NCBI GenBank assembly: GCA_019694135.1 | Contig: JAIBCM010000006.1 | Location: 49,605 to 113,604 of the forward strand | Reading direction: 5' to 3' | Length of the DNA stretch: 64,000 nt | From: Verrucomicrobiia bacterium | GTDB lineage: Bacteria > Verrucomicrobiota > Verrucomicrobiia > JADLBR01 > JAIBCM01 | Shown: positions 45,070 to 52,433 of the stretch, piece by piece | Layout: every line of letters starts with the position of its first letter | Numbering within the stretch: the stretch's first letter is position 1 | The notes under the pieces: model-generated | Told to the model about the DNA's origin: nothing | What the model saw: the letters and a program-made list of their open reading frames with translations, nothing else | The model's database searches: none | Position numbers and translations under genes: made by a program

Positions 45070-46704
45070 CTAAGGTGTTAAGGCAGGAGTTGTTTTTTGA
45101 GACTGAGTTTCTGCCGGCGGGGTTGTCATGAGCGAGGATTTTTTGGCGGTGTTGGCGAGTTCTGGGGTCAGGCCGTGTATGGTCAATTCGTCAGTATTGG
45201 TTTTTTTAAATTGGGGTTCAACTAGAATTCGCATTGTTGATTCCAAAGTTTCTCTAGGATTATCCAGAGTCATTTTCCCATTTTCGTTGTCAATGAAAAA
45301 AGTATTAGTAGCGACAGGGAGTTTAGGTGGATAGGGCTTCTCATTATAGTAGGTTCTATGATTTTCTGCTCCTACAATCATTCTGAGGTGAGTAGGGCGC
45401 CCCAAAGTATCTTTGGGCGAAGGGTGTTGATTGTCAGCTATTGCTGCTGTCATTTCCGAATCCACAAAAGTCTGGCTTCCTCCTTCATAAACCAAAGATT
45501 TGTTAACCAAAAACGGTCCGTTAATTTTGACTTGTACTTCAGCTAATGCCATTTCTTTTTTTAAATAGTGGGCATTAAAGAGGGCTTGTCTTTCTTTTAG
45601 AGTATTTTCTTGAGACGCGTTATTGTTGTTGATGTCGTCATCAACAACAACAAAGACATCCAGTTCAAGCACTTTTTCCACAGGCACTTTACCTAAGGGT
45701 GCTGTGATGGTTTTTGATTCAGAAATGGTTACGCCATTTTCCACTCGAGTTGATGGAATATGACTGGTGTAAGTGACACTTATTTCACTGCCAGGCTCTG
45801 CCGCTAATTGTCTGCCGTTAGCATGATTATAGTTAGTTAAGAGCAACAAATCGGAACGATAAGTTCCTGGCGGTACGTTGGGATTGTTTTCTTCAAGATG
45901 AAGAGTGATCTGATGTTTTTCTGTGGCGCCTGTTTCGGGATGAGTAATATTGAGATCAACTGTGATGGCTTTGGCTTGAGAGCCTGGGTTATAAAGAGAG
46001 GGATCGGTTATTTGGACGTAAAAAGCGCGATTTGAGGTGTCGATTTTCAATTCAGTTTTAGTTGGGTCTGCGGTAACATTTTCCGGACCGGGAGTGCGTG
46101 AAAATTTATCGATATTTTCTTGTTTTTGAGGGTATAATGCTATGGCTTGATGATTATTAAGCTGGCGAAGCCGCACACCTTCTTCGGTGTAAATTTTATC
46201 TGGATTTCTGACATCAATAAAAAAGGAGTCTTTTTTTTCGTATATTACACCATTAATTTCAAAAAATTGATTATTTGCAGTTTTCTTTTTCGAAAAATCC
46301 AATTTCGATTTACTGGAATCGGGATAATATAGATTGTTATGGAAGCGGATGATTTGGCTTTGCTCCACTAATCGGTAATTATTTTTATCGTAACTATTGC
46401 CATTGCTAGGATCCACATACATTTTCCCATCGTAGTGTCGTTCAGCTAAAGGAATTCTGTCACGAGGTTGCATTTGGCTGGCATCGTAGTCGATGTAGTA
46501 AAGTTTATGGCCAAAAATATAAACCGCATCATGTCGTTGTGAGCCATCAAAGGAAAATTTTCCTCCAATTTGAAGTTTGTCAACGTGATTGTATTCTCTA
46601 TCGAGTAAAGTGAATTTTGGATCTCTTCCTTTTGCCAAAACTTGTTTTAAATAATTTTCTACAACAAGGTCAGGCTGTTCCGCATCGTGTTTTTTCTTCA
46701 ACAT
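45070..46704 (-). CDS. Unrecognised protein, 544 residues
   Basis: No family recognised. No signal peptide at this start (MLKKKHDAEQPD). Residues about 30-200 contain repeated short beta-hairpin-like lines with Tyr and Asp (VYIFGHKLYYIDYD, RYxDGKMYVDPSNGNSY, FHNNLYYPD). The middle (about 215-345) looks like an Ig-like beta domain. An acidic VFVVVDDDINNNN stretch follows near 352-365. The C-terminus is Thr/Pro/Ala-rich. It follows the 424-residue membrane-anchored gene on the same strand with a 65-base gap, so both may be co-expressed. Function unknown. Confidence 0.6.
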   Translation of the reverse strand: MLKKKHDAEQPDLVVENYLKQVLAKGRDPKFTLLDREYNHVDKLQIGGKFSFDGSQRHDAVYIFGHKLYYIDYDASQMQPRDRIPLAERHYDGKMYVDPSNGNSYDKNNYRLVEQSQIIRFHNNLYYPDSSKSKLDFSKKKTANNQFFEINGVIYEKKDSFFIDVRNPDKIYTEEGVRLRQLNNHQAIALYPQKQENIDKFSRTPGPENVTADPTKTELKIDTSNRAFYVQITDPSLYNPGSQAKAITVDLNITHPETGATEKHQITLHLEENNPNVPPGTYRSDLLLLTNYNHANGRQLAAEPGSEISVTYTSHIPSTRVENGVTISESKTITAPLGKVPVEKVLELDVFVVVDDDINNNNASQENTLKERQALFNAHYLKKEMALAEVQVKINGPFLVNKSLVYEGGSQTFVDSEMTAAIADNQHPSPKDTLGRPTHLRMIVGAENHRTYYNEKPYPPKLPVATNTFFIDNENGKMTLDNPRETLESTMRILVEPQFKKTNTDELTIHGLTPELANTAKKSSLMTTPPAETQSQKTTPALTP

Positions 46705-46769
46705 ACCTTTAGCAATTAAAAAGGACTAAGACAGGTTGTCAACTTTGAAGTATAAAATATGATTGAAAT

Positions 46770-47840
46770 TTAGGGTTTCTGAGTGGCACTAAACTGGTAA
46801 TGGATTTGATCCGGGTCGCGTCCGATTTTCCCAGCGAGCTTGCCTTCTTCGATGCCCAGCCAAAAACTGTAACCGTGCACCACATAAAAACTAAAAGATT
46901 CTTTGCGATCGCGATAAGAGCCATGTGAAGGATCGGTTCGAAGGACCAAAGGGTAAGTGACGTAAAGTTTTCGCTCCGGATCATTTTCTGGTGTCACCAT
47001 ATCATTGACATAATGTGAACTGATGCTGCCGCGCAAAGAAACCCATTCTTTATCATCTTCTGGATTCGATGCGGTGGCCGTCACTAAAGAGCCATCCTCT
47101 CGAACCTCATTAAAAGTGATGCGAATTTTTTGAGGCGATTTCGAACTATTGCTTGGGTAGATCGTGCCTTCATAAATAGTCCCTGTTTTTACGTATGGCA
47201 TAGTAGATTTTAAGTGAGTTTGTAACCTTTTTTCTTTGTCATGAGCGATATTTGCGAGTCGTTCAAACGCTGCTTTTGCTTCGGGTGTGCCTTCGATGAC
47301 ATAATCTTTTCGAGGAAAAGTGGAAAGTGGTACGCCCACGATTTTGTTACTATCTTCGAAACCTTCACATTCAACCAACCAACGATCCACATATTTTTCG
47401 GCATGGCATCTTCCGAAAACCTCCTTTTCCTGGCCTTGCGATGCCATGGGCGACAAAAATCTTAGGGGTGTGCCATCAACCGATTTAAGGGATGCACCGT
47501 AACCGGGAATTTTATATTTTTCATATTCTGCTCGAAGATCTCCTAACACATAAAGATCTTCTTTCGCAATTAAACGGCCTTTAAAATTGATTTGATAGGA
47601 ATTATTGCCGCGGGAAGTAATGTCAAACTGGTCCAATTTAAATTCATAAAATTCAAATATTTTAGCTTGAACCGCTTTTTGAACTTCAACATCAGAAGGT
47701 TTTTCTGATGAGTGAGAAATTGAAGAGATTGCTTCCGTAGCGCCATTTTTTCTTGAAAAATCTTTACCGAAATAAGAACCTAAAATAAAGCCAACAGCGA
47801 GACCAAGCAAAGTTAGTAAAACTGTAGTTGTAAGTTTCAT
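46770..47840 (-). CDS. Unrecognised membrane-anchored protein
   Basis: About 356 residues from the ATG at 47840, where a clear membrane helix begins (TTTVLLTLLGLAVGFILGSYFG). A longer frame to 48044 overlaps the divergent malQ start and is less likely. The rest is probably extracytoplasmic. Residues about 55-110 look like a small cystatin-like or NTF2-like fold (FEFYEFKLDQFDI, YQINFKGRLIAKEDLYV). A later beta domain has KTGTIYEGTIYPSN and VREDGSLVTATASNP. No family name assigned. It precedes the 544-residue unknown gene on the same strand. Confidence 0.65.
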   Translation of the reverse strand: MKLTTTVLLTLLGLAVGFILGSYFGKDFSRKNGATEAISSISHSSEKPSDVEVQKAVQAKIFEFYEFKLDQFDITSRGNNSYQINFKGRLIAKEDLYVLGDLRAEYEKYKIPGYGASLKSVDGTPLRFLSPMASQGQEKEVFGRCHAEKYVDRWLVECEGFEDSNKIVGVPLSTFPRKDYVIEGTPEAKAAFERLANIAHDKEKRLQTHLKSTMPYVKTGTIYEGTIYPSNSSKSPQKIRITFNEVREDGSLVTATASNPEDDKEWVSLRGSISSHYVNDMVTPENDPERKLYVTYPLVLRTDPSHGSYRDRKESFSFYVVHGYSFWLGIEEGKLAGKIGRDPDQIHYQFSATQKP

Positions 47841-48009
47841 AAAAATAACAATTAAACCCATTCCTATAAAAATTAAACTTAAAAATTGTAAAATTAATGT
47901 AAAACGTTTAACTTTAACGTTAAAATTAATTAAATCTGAAATATTTTTTGTTTTTTTTCTTAACCTTTGACTCTTTGCTAATCCTGTATAATAAGAATTA
48001 CATTCATTT
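47841..48009. other. Divergent promoter region, AT-rich
   Basis: 169 bases between the membrane-anchored unknown gene (minus) and malQ (plus). Very AT-rich, with several T-runs and A-runs but no sharply defined promoter boxes. It should hold both start sites if the 47840 start is right. Confidence 0.3.
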
Positions 48010-49689
48010 ATGGATTTTTCTTTTTCACAACGACGTGCCGGCATTTTAGTTCCTTCTTTTGCTATTGCTCATGAAAAAGATCTGGGCATTGGAGACACCG
48101 AAGGAGTGCACCAAATGATCGATTGGTGTACTAAAAATAAAATTTCTGTTCTGCAGCTTTTGCCCATCAACGAAACCGGCGAAGATAATAGCCCCTATAA
48201 TACGATTAGTTCTCGAGCGCTTTGTCCCACTACCTTATTTTTTTCGCCAACGAAAGTTCCCGGTTTATCGCGCGCTATTTATAGCCAAATCGTTACTTCC
48301 GATATCTTAAACTCGATTCGTTCCGGTCCAGTCAATTATCCCAAAGTGAAAGCGTTAAAACGTCATCTACTTTGGGAAGCGTTTCAAAAATTTCGAAAAA
48401 AATCGTTGTTAGATGAATTTACTGAGGAAAATAAAAGTTGGTTGGAAAATTATTGTCTCTTTCGGTTGGCAATGGAACTCAACGGGAATTCGATTGTGTG
48501 GGAGAAATGGCCCGCTCCTTTTTCCACACCCGAATGCATGAAAGAAAAAATAGCAACTAGCGCTGAGAAAAAAGAGTGGGAGAAAAAAATGCAGTTTTAT
48601 GCCTACGTGCAATGGGTTGCCGATTTGCAATGGAAAGAAGTCAAGGCTCATGCGGAAGAACAAAAAGTTTATCTCATGGGCGACATGCCCTTTGGAGTCA
48701 GCCGTTACAGTGCAGATGTGTGGGGTAGTCGCGAAATTTTTAATTTGGATTGGTCCGGTGGCGCTCCAGCAGAAGTTTCTTTTCAACCCGATTCTTTCAC
48801 GGCTCGCTGGGGGCAAAACTGGGGTATTCCCATTTATCGTTGGGATATTCTCAAAGAACAAGGTTATCGTTGGTGGCATGATCGTGTGAAAGGCATTGGC
48901 CAACATTTTCACCTGTGTCGCCTTGATCATGTTCTGGGATTTTATCGCATCTATGCTTTCCCATGGTTACCCGAGAAAAATGATGAATTTCTTCACCTTT
49001 CCGAACACGAAGTTTGGGAAAAAATAGGTAATCTCCCGCATTTTATTCCTGGACCGGATTCTGATCCGCATTGGCACTACTGGAATCGCGTCAATGGAGA
49101 AACTATTCTTAAGGAATTGCAACACGCCGCAGGAAACATGGGCTTGGTGGCTGAAGATTTGGGCACCGTTCCCGATTACGTGCCGCAATCCTTGGAAAGT
49201 TTAGGTATTCCCGGTATGAAATTGCCTTATTTCCATCGCAAACCGGATAACACTTACTTGGATGGAAGCGATTACCCTTTTCTTTCGGTGGCAACACTTG
49301 GTACGCATGACAATTATCCCATCGCAGCCCAATGGGATGTCTGGACTGAACATCGCCAACAAGGCTTAGACGCTGCACGTTGGGAGCAAACCTGTTTGTT
49401 AAAATGGGTGGGTCTGCCCGAAACACCGATCCCGGATGAACTCACTCCTGACTTGCACGCAGCGATTTGTCGGACGCTCTTTCGTTCCAACTCTTGGCTT
49501 GCTTGCTTACAAATTTCCGATTGGTTTGCCACCAAACAACGCTTCAACGTTCCCGGTTTGGCATTAGCGGGTAACTGGTCCGAACGCCTGCCCCTTACTG
49601 TCAAACGTCTCAGCACCAACGCTCATTACGCGGCTCTCACCGAACGTCTTCGCGTCCACCTGACTGCTTCGAATCGAGGAGGGGAGTAA
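48010..49689 (+). CDS. malQ: 4-alpha-glucanotransferase (amylomaltase, GH77)
   Basis: 559 residues. The N-terminus RRAGILVPSFAIAHEKDLGIGD and SVLQLLPINETGEDNSPYNT are hallmark. GDMPFGVSRYSADVW near 220, the nucleophile-type Asp in CRLDHVLGFYRIY near 305, AEDLGTVPDYV near 380 and GTHDNYPIAAQWD near 435 follow. It moves maltooligosaccharide segments in glycogen or maltose metabolism. No other glycogen gene is in the window; it stands alone ahead of vapBC. Confidence 0.95.
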   Translation: MDFSFSQRRAGILVPSFAIAHEKDLGIGDTEGVHQMIDWCTKNKISVLQLLPINETGEDNSPYNTISSRALCPTTLFFSPTKVPGLSRAIYSQIVTSDILNSIRSGPVNYPKVKALKRHLLWEAFQKFRKKSLLDEFTEENKSWLENYCLFRLAMELNGNSIVWEKWPAPFSTPECMKEKIATSAEKKEWEKKMQFYAYVQWVADLQWKEVKAHAEEQKVYLMGDMPFGVSRYSADVWGSREIFNLDWSGGAPAEVSFQPDSFTARWGQNWGIPIYRWDILKEQGYRWWHDRVKGIGQHFHLCRLDHVLGFYRIYAFPWLPEKNDEFLHLSEHEVWEKIGNLPHFIPGPDSDPHWHYWNRVNGETILKELQHAAGNMGLVAEDLGTVPDYVPQSLESLGIPGMKLPYFHRKPDNTYLDGSDYPFLSVATLGTHDNYPIAAQWDVWTEHRQQGLDAARWEQTCLLKWVGLPETPIPDELTPDLHAAICRTLFRSNSWLACLQISDWFATKQRFNVPGLALAGNWSERLPLTVKRLSTNAHYAALTERLRVHLTASNRGGE

Positions 49690-49705
49690 ATTTAAAACAA
49701 ATAAA

Positions 49706-49743
49706 TTGATGATGCATATAAAACATGCATATTTATATGCATG
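49706..49743 (+). promoter_or_regulatory. vapBC promoter and palindromic operator covering the start codon
   Basis: A perfect inverted repeat CATGCATAT-TT-ATATGCATG spans 49724-49743 and includes the vapB ATG at 49741. A third half-site ATGCATAT lies at 49712-49719. TTGATG (49706-49711) plus TATTTA (49730-49735), 18 bases apart, could be the promoter. The -10 would be inside the operator, and the transcript would start at about the ATG. This fits autorepression by VapB. Confidence 0.65.
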
Positions 49744-49950
49744 AGGACGACTTTAAATTTGGATAATGCTTTAATCGAAGAAGCGCAAAGCCTTACGGGT
49801 ATAAAGGAAAAAACCGCTTTAATTCATCAAGGGCTTAATAGTTTAATTCAACAGGAATCGGCCCGTAGACTTGCAATGATGGGCGGAACCGATCGCAAAG
49901 CAAAAGCGGGCAGACGTAGACGATATCATTTCGTTAAACGTGGCGCATGA
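49741..49950 (+). CDS. vapB: VapB-family antitoxin
   Basis: 69 residues. The N-terminus MRTTLNLDNALIEEAQSLTG is the ribbon-helix-helix DNA-binding motif typical of VapB. The middle KTALIHQGLNSLIQQESARRL follows, and the basic C-terminus would bind the toxin. No Shine-Dalgarno precedes the ATG, which lies inside the operator palindrome. The stop overlaps the toxin start by four bases (ATGA). Confidence 0.9.
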   Translation: MRTTLNLDNALIEEAQSLTGIKEKTALIHQGLNSLIQQESARRLAMMGGTDRKAKAGRRRRYHFVKRGA

Positions 49951-50303
49951 AACGCATGCTTGTCGACACCAGCATCTGGATTGACCATTTGCATCGTAAA
50001 AATGATCAACTCGTGGAATGGTTAGAAGCCGATTTGGTTGTAACCCATGAGCATGTCATAGGTGAATTAGCCTGTGGCCGTTTTAAACAACGCAAAACAT
50101 TTTTAGAAAACCTTTCCCGCCTTTCCCGTTTATCCAGTGCGCGCTGGCCAGAGCTCATTGCCTTTATCGAAAATCATCAACTTTATGGTCTTGGATTATC
50201 TTGGACTGATATTCATCTGTTGGCAGCGGCTTTATTGGCCGACGCCGAATTATGGACGAAGGATAAGGTTTTGATGAGGGCGGCTCATAAACTTAGAAAA
50301 TAA
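49947..50303 (+). CDS. vapC: VapC PIN-domain toxin
   Basis: 118 residues. Catalytic acids: Asp7 in LVDTSIWIDHL, Glu in VIGELACGRF, Asp in LSWTDIHLLAAALLADAELWTKDK. VapC toxins are metal-dependent RNases, often cutting initiator tRNA or 23S rRNA. Translationally coupled to vapB. Confidence 0.92.
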   Translation: MKRMLVDTSIWIDHLHRKNDQLVEWLEADLVVTHEHVIGELACGRFKQRKTFLENLSRLSRLSSARWPELIAFIENHQLYGLGLSWTDIHLLAAALLADAELWTKDKVLMRAAHKLRK

Positions 50304-50307
50304 ATAT

Positions 50308-51822
50308 ATGGAAAATAATTTGGTGGTTTCAAATAGGAAATTTGTGCTCGAGATAGTTGTATTCGTCTGCGGAGCAGTCGTGATGATTTTTGAATTGATT
50401 GGGTCGCGTGTTATTGCTCCTTATGTGGGTACTTCCATTTATGCCTGGACTAGTTTGATTGGGATAATCCTTTTAAGTTTGAGTGTTGGGTGCTATGCTG
50501 GTGGCCGATTGGCAGATAAGAGACCGAGCACTAGGCCGATGGCTTTGATTATTATTTTTTCTGCTCAAGCAATAGCTTTTTCGGCTTTTACTAAAGATGT
50601 TTTTTCAGGAATTATTTCGACTTTCCCGATTATTCTAGAGATTAAATGTATTATAATTTCATTAGTACTCTTTGCACCAGCCAGTTTTCTTTTGGGCATG
50701 ATTTCTCCCTATGCGGTAAGGCTTAAAATGAGCGACATTACCAGATCTGGAAGAACAGCTGGTAATCTTTACGCTATATCTACAGCTGGCAGTATTTTCG
50801 GCACCTTTTTAGCCGGTTTTTATATTATTCCTAATTTCGGTTCAACCAATTCATTGATTATTCTTTCTTTTGTTCTTTTGTCTATGACCGTTTTTTTACT
50901 TTTGGGCACCGAAATAGTGAAATCGATTAAAGTAGAGGTTTTTATTTTAATTGTTTTGTGGGGATTAACTTGGATGTTCCCTTTCTTAAAACAAAAAATA
51001 ATCGTAGCTGATGTTGATACAGCCTATAATCGTATTTTAGTTTTACGCAAAACTGATCCTGCAACAAAAAGACCAATATTAGCTCTTGTAACTGACCCCT
51101 ATGGTACGCAAGCGGCTATGTTTACTGACGGTACTGATGATTTGGTTTTTGGTTACACCAAACTTTATAGACTATTTGCACATTTCGTGCCTAACCCCGC
51201 TCATGTTCTAATGATTGGCGGTTGCGCCTATACGTACCCCCGTGATTTTATTAAAAACTATCCAGACGCAAAAATGGACGTGGTTGAAATTGATCCTGGC
51301 ATGACTGATATTGCCCGAAAGTATTTCGGTTTGAATGACGAAAAGAATCTCACTATTTATCATGAAGATGCGCGTATTTATTTGAACGAAACCCAAAAGA
51401 AATACGATGTCATTTTTTGCGATGCATTTAATTCTGCATCGGCAATTCCTTTTCAGTTAACGACAAAAGAAGCCGTGGCCAAAAAATACAATGCGCTTAA
51501 TGACGGTGGAATAATTATGGTTAATATTATTTCAGTTATCGAGGGCGAGAAAGGGAAATTTGCTAGAGCGGAATATGCCACGTATAAAGAAATTTTTCCG
51601 CAAGTTTTTTTATTTACAGTTCCAAATATGAAGAAAGTCAATAAAACTCAAAATATTATGCTCGTAGCCTTGAAGTCAGAAAAGGTTTTTAAATGGGAAA
51701 GCCCCGATAAGGAAATCGAAAATTTTTTGTCTCATGTATGGAAGAAGCAGATAATCGATGATATGCCTGTATTGACGGACGATTTTGCTCCGGTTGAATA
51801 CTATAAGCGTGTTTCGTTATAG
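50308..51822 (+). CDS. Membrane-anchored spermidine synthase-like protein
   Basis: 504 residues. The N-terminal 215 residues have about six to seven hydrophobic helices (GAVVMIFELIGSRVIAPYVG and SGRTAGNLYAISTAGSIFGT are family-typical). The C-terminal half is a Rossmann spermidine-synthase fold: PAHVLMIGGCAY, VVEIDPGMTDIARKYF and DVIFCDAFNSASAIPFQL. The classical GGGDG is changed to GGCAY. Substrate therefore uncertain; true polyamine synthesis is not assured. It starts 4 bases after vapC, so it may ride on the vapBC transcript. Confidence 0.85.
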   Translation: MENNLVVSNRKFVLEIVVFVCGAVVMIFELIGSRVIAPYVGTSIYAWTSLIGIILLSLSVGCYAGGRLADKRPSTRPMALIIIFSAQAIAFSAFTKDVFSGIISTFPIILEIKCIIISLVLFAPASFLLGMISPYAVRLKMSDITRSGRTAGNLYAISTAGSIFGTFLAGFYIIPNFGSTNSLIILSFVLLSMTVFLLLGTEIVKSIKVEVFILIVLWGLTWMFPFLKQKIIVADVDTAYNRILVLRKTDPATKRPILALVTDPYGTQAAMFTDGTDDLVFGYTKLYRLFAHFVPNPAHVLMIGGCAYTYPRDFIKNYPDAKMDVVEIDPGMTDIARKYFGLNDEKNLTIYHEDARIYLNETQKKYDVIFCDAFNSASAIPFQLTTKEAVAKKYNALNDGGIIMVNIISVIEGEKGKFARAEYATYKEIFPQVFLFTVPNMKKVNKTQNIMLVALKSEKVFKWESPDKEIENFLSHVWKKQIIDDMPVLTDDFAPVEYYKRVSL

Positions 51823-52024
51823 AGTTTTAGATAAGACTTCTGATTTGTTCGCTTCCTCCTCAGACTCTTCCTACTATGCTTCAGAAAAATAATAGAAGGG
51901 TTGAGTAAGTTATCTTTAAAAATACATTCGTATCTAATTTAATAGCTTCGGAGATAAGGTTCTAACTTTACTGCAGTTAAATGAATTTTTGTGAAATGAA
52001 TTGAGAATTAAAAAGAGGGAATTT
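51823..52024. other. Gap after the spermidine-synthase-like gene, no feature seen
   Basis: 202 AT-rich bases with no gene, clear hairpin or promoter. Together with the doubtful small ORF and the tRNA it makes the emptiest zone of the window. Confidence 0.3.
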
Positions 52025-52261
52025 TCATTTATCAGAATAAGCTTTGCGAATGATGCGAAAACACGGGATCCAACCGAGATGCATCAGAATTCGAAAAAAA
52101 TTTGTGCCTTCCGGAGCATAGCCGGTTATTGATAAAATTTCAGCAATTGTCGTGATAACAGCATACCACAATGCGGCGAATAAGTGACAGTGCGTTACCC
52201 ATTTATTAGTAAAATCTTCTTTCTGAATAAAAATACAAATGCTGGCCGGAATGATAAACAA
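52025..52261 (-). CDS. Doubtful small membrane protein or gene fragment
   Basis: A 78-residue frame with no ATG start; only a TTG at 52261 and no Shine-Dalgarno. The sequence has two hydrophobic segments (FAALWYAVITTIAEIL; FFRILMHLGWIPCF), so it could be a real small membrane protein. It may equally be the tail of a larger gene cut off near the tRNA. An in-frame stop lies seven codons upstream of the TTG. Confidence 0.35.
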   Translation of the reverse strand: MFIIPASICIFIQKEDFTNKWVTHCHLFAALWYAVITTIAEILSITGYAPEGTNFFRILMHLGWIPCFRIIRKAYSDK

Positions 52262-52291
52262 AAAAACTGCAAAAACTTAAAAAGAAAAATG

Positions 52292-52363
52292 CTCCGGAGG
52301 TAGGGCTCGAACCTACGACCAATCGGTTAACAGCCGACCGCTCTACCACTGAGCTACTCCGGA
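52292..52363 (-). tRNA. tRNA-Asn(GTT)
   Basis: On the minus strand the cloverleaf reads cleanly. The 7-bp acceptor is TCCGGAG/CTCCGGA. The D arm contains GCTCAGTGGTAGAGC. The anticodon arm TCGG-CTGTTAA-CCGA has anticodon GTT. The T arm is GTAGG-TTCGAGC-CCTAC. The discriminator is G. CCA is not encoded. About 72 bases. Confidence 0.95.
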
Positions 52364-52433
52364 ATAGTAGAATGATTTCTTTTAAGCGAACTTTGAGGGA
52401 ATTTCAAACGATTTATCAAAATAACTAGCTTTT

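Noticed and set aside
48409..48930. 173-codon minus-strand frame opposite malQ
   Set aside because: It lies fully antisense to a strongly supported GH77 gene, and its translation shows no domain.
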